A stretch of DNA of 37,560 nucleotides, taken from assembly GCA_036507955.1 (NCBI GenBank), contig DATCIH010000019.1:1-37560 (forward strand). The letters are read 5' to 3'. Made by a program: the position numbers and the translations under genes. The stretch is from DATCIH01 sp036507955 (GTDB lineage Bacteria > Bacillota > Clostridia > Clostridiales > Clostridiaceae). Below, piece by piece: positions 1 to 8,858 of this stretch. The notes under the pieces were generated by a model. That model was not told where the DNA came from. It did not search any database and worked only from the letters and a program-made list of their open reading frames with translations. The first letter of the stretch is position 1, and each line of letters opens with the position of its first letter.

Positions 1-772
1 AACAGATCATACCTGGTTTTGTTTCTTTTAAGAGTTTTGCCTTAGCAGTTTCTGGATCAGGTTGATTGGTTGGCGTGTAATCTTCGTGTGCTAAACCAAA
101 AAATATAGATTTATATCCAAGTTTCTGAGTATAGTACAAGGAGAGTTCACTAAAATCACCCATTGGGGGCCTAAAAAACTTGGACATCTTTAAGCCAGGG
201 ATACTATCTACAGTTCTTTCATTTCCTGTTATTTCATAATCAAAGGTTGTTTCATCAGTAATACTTGGCATAGATTTATGATTTACAGAGTGATTACCAA
301 TTATATGACCTTCCTTCATCATTCTTTCAACTAAATATACATCCGGAGTTCCATTAAAAGATCCTGTTACGTAGGGTTGGGTTACAAAAAAAGCAGCCTT
401 AACATTGTTCTCCTTTAAGGTATCAAGTATACTTCCGGTATAACCATTTTCATAACCTTCATCAAAGGTGAGATATATTATCTTTTTCGTAGTATCGCCG
501 AAAGCATAGCCTTGGTATTTGGAAAGTAAAGCAGCGCTATCTCTAGCTGAATACATCCATGACCAACCAATTCGCTTATTAGAAAGAGTTGTAACATCCT
601 TAAGAATTATGTGCGTAAATGTATCGTCTTGTGATGTCGGCTCTGTTTCATTTGTATTTACCGCTATAGTATTGACAATTGGAACATCGTTTGTATTATG
701 GGTTGTACCCATTGAACAACCAGATAGAGCTAAAGCAAAAACCAATGATAAAGCTAATTTCTTAGCTAGCAT
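1..772 (-). CDS. PdaA-like polysaccharide deacetylase, lipoprotein (C-terminus beyond left edge)
   Basis: Metal-dependent NodB-fold de-N-acetylase of the PdaA type, the family that deacetylates N-acetylmuramic acid for muramic delta-lactam formation in spore cortex. The start at 772 is an ATG preceded by an AGGGTGAT-like site. 257 codons are visible and the frame is open at the edge. Residues 1-19 form a lipoprotein signal with lipobox LSGC (Cys19), so the enzyme is probably anchored outside the membrane. Motif 1 is TFDEG followed by YENGYT (102-112), typical of PdaA; the His pair is H161 and H165 in HSVNH; motif 3 is RPPMG (201-205); PGMI near the edge starts the last family motif. It is divergent from the phosphodiesterase gene at 918. 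The family is secure from the motifs; the cortex role is inferred. A lipobox is less usual than a plain signal peptide here. Confidence 0.9.
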   Translation of the reverse strand, partial: MLAKKLALSLVFALALSGCSMGTTHNTNDVPIVNTIAVNTNETEPTSQDDTFTHIILKDVTTLSNKRIGWSWMYSARDSAALLSKYQGYAFGDTTKKIIYLTFDEGYENGYTGSILDTLKENNVKAAFFVTQPYVTGSFNGTPDVYLVERMMKEGHIIGNHSVNHKSMPSITDETTFDYEITGNERTVDSIPGLKMSKFFRPPMGDFSELSLYYTQKLGYKSIFFGLAHEDYTPTNQPDPETAKAKLLKETKPGMIC

Positions 773-917
773 AGTATCACCCTTTACACTTAATTTAAAA
801 TATTTAAATACTATATTATTATACTATATAATAAATAGATTTAATAGTATAATAATTAGAACTATTAATTTGAAGATGCTTATATATACTATTAGCATGA
901 ATGATCTAGGAGGTATT

Positions 918-1808
918 ATGAAAAAAAAGTATAAACTATATGTAGTGGTTTTCATATCCCTTGTATTTTCCATAATAACAGCTAAATTAGTTACTCATAT
1001 TATTACTAATATTGATAAAACTAAACATTACACAAAAAGCACTAAAATTAAATCAGCAAATGCATCCAGTCTTAATTTTGAAAGTACTGTTAGGTTTATT
1101 GGTCATAGAGGAGTAGCTGGCCTTGCACCTGAAAATACCATGCCTGCCTTTGAGTTATCTGGCAAATTAGGTTTTTGGGGAACAGAATGTGATGCTCGAA
1201 CTACAAGTGATGGTACATGGATTATTATGCATGATGCTTCCGTAAATAGAACTACTAATGGTAAGGGCAAAGTAGAAGATATCTCCTTTAATGAATTACA
1301 GAAATTAAGAATTACTTCAGGTGCTAACATAGATAGCTATAAGAATTTAAAGGTCCCAACTATTAAAGATTATTTGAAAAGTTGCAAAAAGTGGGGGATA
1401 ACTCCAATTATAGAATTGAAACCTGCGAATAATGAAAATTATTATAGTAAATTTATTTCTGAAATAAAACTCTATAATAATTCGGATAAGGTTATGGTGA
1501 TATCTTTATCTAGTGCAAGCCTTAATAAACTAAGGAATCTGGATAGTAATTTAACCTTAGGCTTAATATGTGAAAATATAACCAAAGAAAATATTGATTA
1601 TGTAAAAATGCTAGGGAATGCATTTTTAGATTGTTGCAATAAACAAATGGATAAAGCTTCCATAGATTTGTGCCATAAAAGCAAAATTAAGATAGGAGTA
1701 TGGTTAGTAAATGGTAACCCCTTAGCAAATAAATACATGAAAGATGGTGTAGATTATCTGACTACAAATAACCTATTACCACAAAGTAAAACAAAGAGTG
1801 CTCTGTAA
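918..1808 (+). CDS. Glycerophosphodiester phosphodiesterase, membrane-anchored
   Basis: GDPD-family enzyme that hydrolyses glycerophosphodiesters (deacylated phospholipid head groups, possibly teichoic acid glycerophosphate) to glycerol-3-phosphate and an alcohol. It has 296 residues from the ATG at 918, which follows an AGGAGG site at 909-914. The open frame reaches much further upstream, but that extension lies antisense to the deacetylase and is not used. Residues 7-30 form an uncleaved-looking hydrophobic anchor, so the catalytic domain should face outward. Family motifs are complete: HRG (63-65), PENT (71-74), ExD at E90 and D92, and HD (105-106) with the second catalytic His. The gene ends 24 bases before the stop of the convergent NlpC/P60-like gene. 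The family is secure; the substrate is not known. Confidence 0.9.
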   Translation: MKKKYKLYVVVFISLVFSIITAKLVTHIITNIDKTKHYTKSTKIKSANASSLNFESTVRFIGHRGVAGLAPENTMPAFELSGKLGFWGTECDARTTSDGTWIIMHDASVNRTTNGKGKVEDISFNELQKLRITSGANIDSYKNLKVPTIKDYLKSCKKWGITPIIELKPANNENYYSKFISEIKLYNNSDKVMVISLSSASLNKLRNLDSNLTLGLICENITKENIDYVKMLGNAFLDCCNKQMDKASIDLCHKSKIKIGVWLVNGNPLANKYMKDGVDYLTTNNLLPQSKTKSAL

Positions 1809-1832
1809 AACAGAAAACAGAATATAGTATAA

Positions 1833-2618
1833 TTACCCTAATCTTATAGGAATATAACCAGAGGCTTTCAGATTATTAATAGATCTTACATCCTCTCTTA
1901 CAACAGGTATGGGCTCATAAGGAATTTTAGTAGATATATTTTGTTCATAAACATTTATATTATCTTTATTATTATTATCAAAGCTAACAAATAGCATAAT
2001 ATGGCCAATACCCTTTCCATTATCAAGAAGAAGGGCATCACCAAGTTTTAAATCATTCCAGGATAGCTGGGTCAGGAATTTACCCTCCAATAGTGTTTTG
2101 TTTTTTAGGGCATTATAGAAACCCAGGGTTGTTTGTCTCTTTATTCCCCAAGCAGCGCTGACAAACCCGGAACAGTCATTTCCATATATTATTTTACTGC
2201 TCTTTATTTTTACTTGAAAATCTTGAGCCGTGCTTACTTGGTATCCATCCATACTATAGGGAATTCCTGTATAAGTGACTCCCTTTTTAAAGGTGAAGGA
2301 GGCTTTTTTATCTAGTAGGTCATATATTGGAGTCCATTTTATTTCAGCCATTGCAGTTGCAATCTTCAATATTTTATCTTCTCTGCTTTCAATATTTTGA
2401 ACAATTGCGACTTCTAAAGCAGGTGCGGCAAGCTCCTGCTTTAGGCTATATATTATATCTTCCACCTTGATGTCGTAGGATGAAACAAAAGTTTTAATAC
2501 TGGTTTTGTTATTGATAGGTGCTCTATTTGGATATAAAATAATAATCCAAAAGATGATAATGACTATAGATAATATGGATTTCACAAATAGACTTATAAT
2601 ATTTAATGTTTTTGCCAT
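1833..2618 (-). CDS. NlpC/P60-like membrane-anchored hydrolase
   Basis: Probable peptidoglycan-acting cysteine hydrolase or amidase with an NlpC/P60-like papain fold. The chosen start is the ATG at 2618, with GAGGTG six bases upstream; an in-frame GTG nine bases earlier overlaps that site and is rejected. The protein has 261 residues. Residues 8-29 form one membrane segment, giving an outward C-terminal domain. GIPYSMDGY (118-126) resembles the GxPYxxGG entry of the family, NDCSGFVSAAWG (147-158) supplies the nucleophile Cys149, and GHIMLF (205-210) supplies the catalytic His206. The region between the anchor and residue 85 is not recognised. It is flanked by other envelope genes. The fold assignment rests on the Cys and His blocks; cleavage specificity is unknown. 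Confidence 0.75.
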   Translation of the reverse strand: MAKTLNIISLFVKSILSIVIIIFWIIILYPNRAPINNKTSIKTFVSSYDIKVEDIIYSLKQELAAPALEVAIVQNIESREDKILKIATAMAEIKWTPIYDLLDKKASFTFKKGVTYTGIPYSMDGYQVSTAQDFQVKIKSSKIIYGNDCSGFVSAAWGIKRQTTLGFYNALKNKTLLEGKFLTQLSWNDLKLGDALLLDNGKGIGHIMLFVSFDNNNKDNINVYEQNISTKIPYEPIPVVREDVRSINNLKASGYIPIRLG

Positions 2619-2776
2619 GATTATCACCTCAAATAAATATATACAAAAGTATATTTAATTAGAAGCGAAATTTAATTGTTTCATTTCTTTTAGTGTCTTC
2701 CTTATATTTAGCGGCAATGTTAAGATTATGTTATAATAAATGAAAAATGTAGTTACAGATACATGGAGGATAAGAA

Positions 2777-3487
2777 ATGCAGCAGGATGATACACTACTA
2801 ATTGAAAATCTTTCTATCATTATTAATTCGGAGAGGCAGCTTTATTTTTGTAATAGAAATAATGAAGAGGCCTTAAGGTTAATTGATGAATTAGAAATCA
2901 TGGATAAAATAAAACAAAGAGAATTAGGAACTATATTTTATAATAATTATTTTGTTGATATTCAAGAATTTAATGCAAAGAATGAAACAATTTATCATAT
3001 AGTCGTAAACAAATATATAGATAAAAAAGATTATTCCGATAATTCAATATATATTGACATAACCACCGGATTTTATAATAAGAACTTCTGGGAAAGCATT
3101 AATATGGGAATAATCAAGGTGATATTTCCTGAATATTATGGGGTTATAGCTCTTAATTTTAGTAGTATTAAAAAGCTAAAGCAAAGGGTTACAAGAAAGA
3201 TATACGATAATCTCTTATACGCTATAGCTCAGTCAGTGAAAAATGAGATTGGGAAAGAGGATATTGCAATAAGATATAAGGAAAACAAGATAGGAATATT
3301 TTTGTCTAAGGGTAATAAAACTGTTATAGAAACTAAAATAAAAGAAATTGGAAAAAGAATAGATAAAAAGAATTGCAACAAGGATTATAAGCTTGAGATC
3401 AACTATGGAAGTGCTTTAGGCAAGGAAAACGATGATTTTAAAGCGATTTTGCAAAAGGCAGAGGAAAATATAAATAGGAATAGATAG
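2777..3487 (+). CDS. Degenerate GGDEF-domain protein
   Basis: 236 residues, ATG at 2777 with GGAGGA at 2765-2770. The N-terminal ~90 residues look like a small PAS-like sensor region; the rest has the outline of a diguanylate cyclase domain. DITTGFYNKNFW (94-105) corresponds to the usual D-LTGLYNRR-F block. At the active-site turn, RYKENKIGIF (166-175) stands where RYGGDEFxxx is expected, so the GGDEF signature is replaced by KENKI. Cyclase activity is therefore unlikely; a nucleotide- or protein-binding role is more plausible. No membrane segment is seen. A strong bidirectional hairpin follows the stop. The GGDEF relationship is inferred from block order and spacing. Confidence 0.6.
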   Translation: MQQDDTLLIENLSIIINSERQLYFCNRNNEEALRLIDELEIMDKIKQRELGTIFYNNYFVDIQEFNAKNETIYHIVVNKYIDKKDYSDNSIYIDITTGFYNKNFWESINMGIIKVIFPEYYGVIALNFSSIKKLKQRVTRKIYDNLLYAIAQSVKNEIGKEDIAIRYKENKIGIFLSKGNKTVIETKIKEIGKRIDKKNCNKDYKLEINYGSALGKENDDFKAILQKAEENINRNR

Positions 3488-3496
3488 CTTAACATA

Positions 3497-3529
3497 AAAA
3501 CGGATGTAGGTAATACCTACATCCGTTTT
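3497..3529. terminator. Bidirectional terminator between the GGDEF-like gene and htrA
   Basis: A perfect 15-bp inverted repeat (3497-3511 and 3515-3529) with a 3-base loop, AAAA at the left foot and TTTT at the right foot. It serves the plus gene ending at 3487 and the minus gene ending at 3534. Confidence 0.9.
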
Positions 3530-3533
3530 GTAT

Positions 3534-4922
3534 TTAGTTAGTTGATGAAACTAATTTTAGATTCAAGCTTACAGTTTTGCCTTCCCTTGATACTTCTACT
3601 TTTACTGTATCTCCAACCTTATGCTTAGCTTTTAGGGTGTTCAATTCTGCAGTTGTCTTCACAGTAGTGCCGTCAAATTTAGTTATAACGTCTGCAATCT
3701 TTAAACCTGCTTTTTCAGCTGCACTAAAGGCTGTTATGTCTTGAATGTATATTCCAACAGGCATGTTGTTAGCTGTTGCTGTTGCCTGATCTATGTCTCT
3801 AGCGGATATTCCTAACATAATCATTGGCCTTATTAAGTCATTAACCTTTGATTTAACAACATTTATAGGAATAGCAAAGCCTAAACCTTCTACATTGGAA
3901 CCACCGATTTTAGCAGAATTAATACCAATTACTTCTCCTTGAGAATTTATAAGTGGTCCACCACTATTTCCTTCATTTATTGCAGCATCGGTTTGTATAT
4001 AAGTCTGATCAGAAGCAGCTGGTGTCTGCTGAACATTACTATTTGGATTTTGCTGACCAGAGGTTGAAGAATCAATTTTTCTATTCAAAGCACTAATTAC
4101 TCCAGTTGTAACTGAATTTGAAAATTGCTGTCCTAATGGATCTCCAATCGCTACCGCTGTCTCACCTACTTGAAGCTTATCAGAATCGCCAAAGGTTGCA
4201 ACTCCTGGAACAACAACAGTGCTATCTGTTATTTTTAAAACTGCTAAATCTAAGGAGGCATCATAGTTTACAATCTTCACTGCTTCAGTTTTGTTATTGC
4301 TTAATGTAACTGTATATTTATTTCCACCAGATACTACATGATAATTAGTAACTATATATCCATCGGTTGAGAATATTATCCCTGTGCCTTCAGAATATAA
4401 GGTACTACCTTGAAAAGTTGATACACCAACTACCGCAGGTCCTACTTTTTTTACTATATCAGCAACGGATAAGCCACTAGTTGCAGTAGAGGTAGAAATA
4501 ATAGATGATGGGTTAGAAGTATTATCATTTGCAACTGTAGAATTATATATTGTTTTTGGCTGTAGTGCCTTATATAGCGGGGTAGACTGAAATAAGCTAG
4601 AATTTGGTATTAGGTAAAATGCGGCACCTGTAAAAATAGTTCCACCAACAATTGAGCTTATAACACCTGTTGCCACATAGGACATAAATCTATGTTTTTT
4701 TCTTGGTCCCTTTGGAGCAGTTTGGGTGATAGCTGCTTCTTTTTCACTGTTTTCATTACCTAGGGGTTTATCCATAGCTACTATTGGAATCTCACTTAAT
4801 TCTGCTTTAGCTTCAATTGGTTCAACTGCGGTTTCAACTACTTCCACCTTGGTTTCAATTGGTCCAGTAGCTTCTGTATAGTCCACATCATGAATCACAT
4901 TATTATCATTATTTTCGTTCAT
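3534..4922 (-). CDS. htrA: HtrA/DegP-type serine protease with PDZ domain
   Basis: Membrane-anchored quality-control protease that degrades misfolded exported proteins. It has 462 residues with ATG at 4922 after a GGAGGA site. Residues 1-76 are acidic and cytoplasmic, rich in repeated E-T-K-V and P-I-E-A elements; 79-106 is one membrane segment; 107-150 is a Ser/Thr/Asn-rich linker. The trypsin-like domain has the full triad: H195 in TNYHVV, D225 in DASLDLAV, S320 in NEGNSGGPL. One PDZ domain covers about 368-455. A low-complexity Gln/Asn/Ser insert lies at about 285-305. The short upstream region carries a sigma-A-like promoter at 4969-4996. Family is certain; the exact paralogue (HtrA, HtrB or YyxA type) cannot be told. 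Confidence 0.95.
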   Translation of the reverse strand: MNENNDNNVIHDVDYTEATGPIETKVEVVETAVEPIEAKAELSEIPIVAMDKPLGNENSEKEAAITQTAPKGPRKKHRFMSYVATGVISSIVGGTIFTGAAFYLIPNSSLFQSTPLYKALQPKTIYNSTVANDNTSNPSSIISTSTATSGLSVADIVKKVGPAVVGVSTFQGSTLYSEGTGIIFSTDGYIVTNYHVVSGGNKYTVTLSNNKTEAVKIVNYDASLDLAVLKITDSTVVVPGVATFGDSDKLQVGETAVAIGDPLGQQFSNSVTTGVISALNRKIDSSTSGQQNPNSNVQQTPAASDQTYIQTDAAINEGNSGGPLINSQGEVIGINSAKIGGSNVEGLGFAIPINVVKSKVNDLIRPMIMLGISARDIDQATATANNMPVGIYIQDITAFSAAEKAGLKIADVITKFDGTTVKTTAELNTLKAKHKVGDTVKVEVSREGKTVSLNLKLVSSTN

Positions 4923-4968
4923 ATTTATTCCTCCATCCTATTAATGAGTTATTGACTTTAATATCATG

Positions 4969-4996
4969 TCTATATCATATATTTCTTCTGTGACAA
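4969..4996 (-). promoter_or_regulatory. Probable sigma-A promoter of htrA
   Basis: On the minus strand TTGTCA (4991-4996) is followed after 16 bases by TATAGA (4969-4974), 46 bases before the htrA ATG. Confidence 0.5.
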
Positions 4997-5035
4997 TGCT
5001 ATGTCATAATTATTAAAAAAAAATAAACTCTGCAA

Positions 5036-5896
5036 TTATTTTCGGAATTCTGAAGGACTAATACCCTTAAAGAGTTTAAATACTCTAGAAAAGCTGCTAT
5101 AGGAACGAAAACCAACATCGTAGGCTATTTGAGTTACAGGAAGCTCTGTTGTTGAAAGAAGACTACAGGCATTCATTATTCTTAGTTCATTTAGAAAATC
5201 TATAAAATTCTTTCCTAGATTTTTCTTAAAAAGACAACTTAAATAAGAGGTATTCAGATAAAACATATCTGAAAGACTCTTCAAATTTATATCTTCAAAG
5301 TAGTGATTGTGAAGATAATATACTAAGTTCCAAAAATTATTTTTTGGCTTAATATTTGTGCAACATTCTGTATAAAAGGACTTTCTTCTTTCTCTATCAA
5401 ACAAAGCTAAGAGTTCAGTAACCTTAGAGAAAAATATCAAATTTCCCCATATTAAATCCTCCAGTTGGAACTCTTCAAACATATTCTCAAAGATAGCATG
5501 AACTTTTGAGGCTAATAAATCTTTAAATTCAATGTAAGAAGGGTATTTATCTTCACCATTTAGTATCATTTTATTTAAGCTTGAACTGATTTTATTAGGA
5601 CCCAATAATAGATCGAGTTCCATGCTTACATCATATATTTTAAGCTCTACTCCTGGTGTGGAGTTGAACTCATGAACCTGATAAGGTAAGAGTAGTGTAA
5701 AGGAATTAGGTCTTATATTATGGCAGACACCGTTAATAATTTCTATTCCAGTGCCCTCTATGACTGAGTAGAATTCTAAATAGCTGTGTCTGTGACTTTC
5801 AAAACATCCATTTATTTTGTGTATTGCTATATTAAATCGGAAATTATCTTTAAGCTTTTCCCAACAGGAAAAAGAGTAGGGTAATTTTTTACTCAT
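5036..5896 (-). CDS. AraC-family transcriptional regulator
   Basis: 286 residues from the ATG at 5896, which has AAGGTGA just upstream; an upstream TTG at 5911 lacks a site. The N-terminal half has a cupin-like ligand-binding pattern (HRHSYLEFYSVIEGTG), typical of sugar-responsive AraC regulators. The C-terminal ~100 residues form the double helix-turn-helix: LKSLSDMFYLNTSYLSCLFKK, then VTQIAYDVGFRSYSSFSRVFK and the closing GISPSEFRK. It is divergent from the broken glycyl radical enzyme at 6030, the usual place for that locus's activator. With the enzyme broken, the intact regulator may now act only on the sugar-binding protein gene or on distant targets. Confidence 0.92.
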   Translation of the reverse strand: MSKKLPYSFSCWEKLKDNFRFNIAIHKINGCFESHRHSYLEFYSVIEGTGIEIINGVCHNIRPNSFTLLLPYQVHEFNSTPGVELKIYDVSMELDLLLGPNKISSSLNKMILNGEDKYPSYIEFKDLLASKVHAIFENMFEEFQLEDLIWGNLIFFSKVTELLALFDRERRKSFYTECCTNIKPKNNFWNLVYYLHNHYFEDINLKSLSDMFYLNTSYLSCLFKKNLGKNFIDFLNELRIMNACSLLSTTELPVTQIAYDVGFRSYSSFSRVFKLFKGISPSEFRK

Positions 5897-6029
5897 TGCT
5901 TTCACCTTCAATATATATTCCTAATTTTAATATTAACATAAAGTTCTAAAGAAATGATAGCTTTAGGTAAAAAAATAGAAGGTGACACTTGGGTATTAGT
6001 AATAATATATATTATAGAGGTGATTACTA

Positions 6030-7179
6030 ATGAAGGATATTAATGAACCTTTAGCCTTCAAATGGAGCATGTACTAGCTCCAATTCGTAGGGATGAACTA
6101 ATAGTGGGCTTTATGGCTCATGGGTATGTAGGCTTTAGTACTCAATTTGGAGGCATTTATGTCTATTATTTTCATAGAGATAAGGTAGAAGCCTCTTTAT
6201 TAAGAATTAGTGATAAGGTGGATATAAAATTCATAGAAGAAATTAGAGCTATGATTAATTTTTGGGAAGAAGAACAGACTATAAAGAAACTTCAAAACAG
6301 ATTTAAGGACAAGTATGGCTATGTTTTACCTGGCGGGTATCAAATGCCAGGAATTGCAAATGCTGATGGTAGAATAGCAGGAACTAATGTAGACTTTGAC
6401 AAGTTAGTTAAGCTAGGAATTCCAGGCCTTAGAAGTGAGATAGCACAGTATGAAAATACATATTTTTATCAGGGCTTAAATTTATTTTTAGATGCTTTTC
6501 TTAAAGCCTGTGACTTTTATATTGAAAATGCAACCTCTCTGCTAGAGATGGAAACAGATGAGAAGAGAAAGGGTGAGCTAAAGGATATAATTGAAACCTT
6601 AAATAGCATAAAGGTTAGAAATCCAGCTTCCTTCAGAGAAGGAGTTCAACTAGTTTGGCTCTACTGCGTTATTACAGACACTATGAATTATGGAAGAATG
6701 GACGTTTACTTAGGAGACCTTTACTCAAAGGATATAAAGGATAAATTGATTAATGAGGAAGATGGGATTGCTTATCTAAGCTCATTATGGAGGCAGTTCG
6801 TTAGAGTTTCTAAAATTCATGATTGTAGAGTAATAATAGGTGGAGTTGGACGTAGAAATGAAATAAATGCGGACGCACTTGCTATGATTATTATGGAAGT
6901 TTCAAGAAGGCTTATGGGGTACCTAGAGAGGAAGCAGAAAGGTATCTTCCCTTTGGTTGTGGGGAATATGTTTTAGAAAGTTTAAGTACAGGTACACCTA
7001 ATAATGGTGTAAACGTTTTAAAAGCTCTGGAGATAACCCTTCATAATGGTTATGATCCTATTTGGAAGCTTCAGCTAGAGGAGGCCTTTGGGGGGATTGA
7101 AACACTTAGTGCAAGGTTTGCAGAACTTAATTCAGTTGTGAAAAATGAAATAATAAAGAGGACGACATATGAAGGATAA
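6030..7179 (+). pseudogene. Broken glycyl radical enzyme (pyruvate formate-lyase family)
   Basis: Remnant of a PFL-type glycyl radical enzyme. The original start appears to be ATG 6030, after GAGGTGA at 6017-6023, but that frame stops after 14 residues near 6074. Homology resumes in another frame from about 6062 (EHVLAPIRRDELIVGF, matching the family's N-terminal ExDELIVGN block) and runs to a stop at 6976. A further frame change near 6915 leads into GVPREEAERYLPFGCGEYVL, which carries the probable active-site cysteine loop (GCGE), and then NGVNVLKALEITLHNGYDP. The reading ends at 7179, so the whole C-terminal glycyl-radical domain (RVxGY type) is missing. About 380 codons remain of a normal ~800. 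At least three lesions are therefore visible, and the frame jumps also skip expected sequence, suggesting deletions rather than single-base errors. Confidence 0.85.
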
Positions 7180-7245
7180 AGGCTTAAAGAGGCTATACCC
7201 AGATTTCTGGTTAGCATAGATAATATATAAAAGGAGGATTTTTAA

Positions 7246-8745
7246 ATGAACAAACTCAACAAAAAGCTAGCTTTCATAGTAGCTGCAGTCATGACTACAA
7301 CTACAATACTTTCAGGCTGCGCCTCAAAGAAAGTTGCAACTACTACAACTGCTAAGACCCCTTACACACTAGATTGGTACTATATCGGTAATGGTCCGCA
7401 AGCTGATAGCGCTAAAGTAGATGCTGCAGCAACTGTTATGCTAAAGGATATCAATGTTACCCTTGTAACCCACTGTATTGATTGGGGTACTTATCAGGCA
7501 AAAATGACGACTAATCTTGCCACTGGCGAGAAGATTGACCTATTCATGACAGCCCTTGGTTGGGGTACCTTAATTGTTGATGCTGTTAGAAAGGGGGTTG
7601 TTGTTGATATCACGACTTTAGCTCCTAAGTATGCACCTAACGCAGTTGCTACTTTAAAGGGTGGTTTCTGGGAATACAGCAAAATAGATGGGAAAAATTA
7701 TGCCCTTCCAGTAAACAAAGAAAAGGCTTGTGAAGTTGGTTTTGAATTTAATCAAGCTTATGTAACAAAATATAAATTAGAAGCTCAAACAGCTGCTGTA
7801 AAGTCAATTGATGATCTTACACCTCTAGCTAAGGTTATGAAGGATGCAGAGCCTACAAGTTTTCCAATAGAGCCAAATGGTGGTATGGTAGCCTTCACAA
7901 TCGCTGAAGATGATTTTGTGGCAAATAGCTTAGCTGTTTTACCTCATAATTCAACTGATGACAAATTTGTCTCAGCTCCAGCTAATCCTAATTACCAGAA
8001 ATTAGCTGATACTGCAAGAGGCTGGTACAATGCAGGCTATATCCAAAAGGATGCAGCTACTGTAACAGACATAACTCCAATTAGAAAAGCTGGCAAAAAC
8101 ATGATTGGATTTGACCCAATGAAACCAGGTAAAGACATAGAAGTTTCAACAGCTACAGGGCAGAATTGGAAACAAGTTATTATTTCAACTCCCTTTACTC
8201 GTACAGCTGAAACAATGGGATGCATGATGTCCGTTTCTAAAACGGCTAAAGATCCTTCAAGAGTTTTAGAGTTCTATGATAAATTATACAGTGATGTTAA
8301 GTTATTAAACTTAATCGACTTTGGTATAGAAGGAACTCATTATGTTGTAAAGAGCCCAGGAATAATAGACTTTGCACCAGCAACTGATGGTGGAAAGAAG
8401 TCAGGTTATAACTTAGGAACTCCATGGATGTTTGGAGATCAATTTAAATCATATTTATTCTCAAACGAAGATCCAAACAAATGGACTCAATTTAAGGCAT
8501 TTAATGATGCTGCTAAACCAGTTGCAGATGCAGGCTTCATATACAATGATGACAATATCAAAAATGAAGAAGCAGCTTGCGTTAATGTACTGAAAGAATT
8601 TGACCCAAGCATTTGCGTTGGTGCTATAGATCCAAAAGTTAATATTCCAAAATATATCGCTAAGTTAGATGCTGCTGGAATGCAGAAGATTCTTACAGAT
8701 ATCAATGCTCAATATGTTGAATGGAAGAAAATAGCAAAGAAATAA
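7246..8745 (+). CDS. Extracellular sugar-binding lipoprotein with DUF3502-like C-terminus
   Basis: ABC-transporter substrate-binding protein of the LipO/LplA type, which captures oligosaccharides outside the cell. It has 499 residues from the ATG at 7246 after AGGAGG. The lipobox is LSGC with Cys25, followed by a Thr/Lys-rich linker. The body has the family-1 solute-binding pattern (GEKIDLFMT, then DITTLAPKYAP and NYALPVNKE). The last ~60 residues (KLDAAGMQKILTDINAQYVEW) fit DUF3502. Such genes normally sit beside two LplB/YtcP-type permease genes; none is present here, because a broken glycyl radical enzyme precedes it and a HAD gene follows its terminator. The protein must borrow permeases encoded elsewhere or be a leftover of a reduced locus. 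Ligand unknown. Confidence 0.9.
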   Translation: MNKLNKKLAFIVAAVMTTTTILSGCASKKVATTTTAKTPYTLDWYYIGNGPQADSAKVDAAATVMLKDINVTLVTHCIDWGTYQAKMTTNLATGEKIDLFMTALGWGTLIVDAVRKGVVVDITTLAPKYAPNAVATLKGGFWEYSKIDGKNYALPVNKEKACEVGFEFNQAYVTKYKLEAQTAAVKSIDDLTPLAKVMKDAEPTSFPIEPNGGMVAFTIAEDDFVANSLAVLPHNSTDDKFVSAPANPNYQKLADTARGWYNAGYIQKDAATVTDITPIRKAGKNMIGFDPMKPGKDIEVSTATGQNWKQVIISTPFTRTAETMGCMMSVSKTAKDPSRVLEFYDKLYSDVKLLNLIDFGIEGTHYVVKSPGIIDFAPATDGGKKSGYNLGTPWMFGDQFKSYLFSNEDPNKWTQFKAFNDAAKPVADAGFIYNDDNIKNEEAACVNVLKEFDPSICVGAIDPKVNIPKYIAKLDAAGMQKILTDINAQYVEWKKIAKK

Positions 8746-8761
8746 GCAAAATTTTTAAAGC

Positions 8762-8798
8762 AAAGAGGGATGTTTGATTACATCTCTTTTTACTTTTT
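8762..8798 (+). terminator. Rho-independent terminator after the sugar-binding protein gene
   Basis: AAAGAG and ATGT pair with ACAT and CTCTTT around a TTGATT loop, with a two-G bulge in the left arm, followed by a T-rich tail. Confidence 0.7.
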
Positions 8799-8858
8799 GT
8801 GCGTACTAAGGTATGATAATATTATTAAGCAAAAATATACATACTGGAGGAAATCAAC

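Noticed and set aside
841..868. Inverted repeat TTAATAGT and ACTATTAA in the deacetylase/phosphodiesterase divergent region
   Set aside because: The arms are only 8 bp of AT-only-like sequence 12 bases apart in a very AT-rich gap, so chance is a sufficient explanation.
519..917. Upstream in-frame extension of the glycerophosphodiesterase frame
   Set aside because: It is antisense to the start of the deacetylase gene and lacks a ribosome site; the ATG at 918 has AGGAGG.
1803..1814. Possible terminator between the convergent genes at 1808 and 1833
   Set aside because: The only stem is five pairs (TCTGT with ACAGA) and no T-run follows.
5981..5992. GGTGACACTTGG near 5981 as a fifth member of the palindromic repeat family
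   Set aside because: Only half of one end is similar and no inverted partner is nearby.
7008..7021. CcpA (cre)-like sequence TGTAAACGTTTTAA inside the broken glycyl radical enzyme
   Set aside because: It differs from the cre consensus at one position, but it encodes the conserved GVNVLKAL stretch, which explains the sequence without a regulatory role.
7169..7219. Mini-frame starting MKDKGLKRLYPDFW after the broken enzyme
   Set aside because: Only 16 codons, no ribosome site and no recognisable family; treated as leftover DNA.
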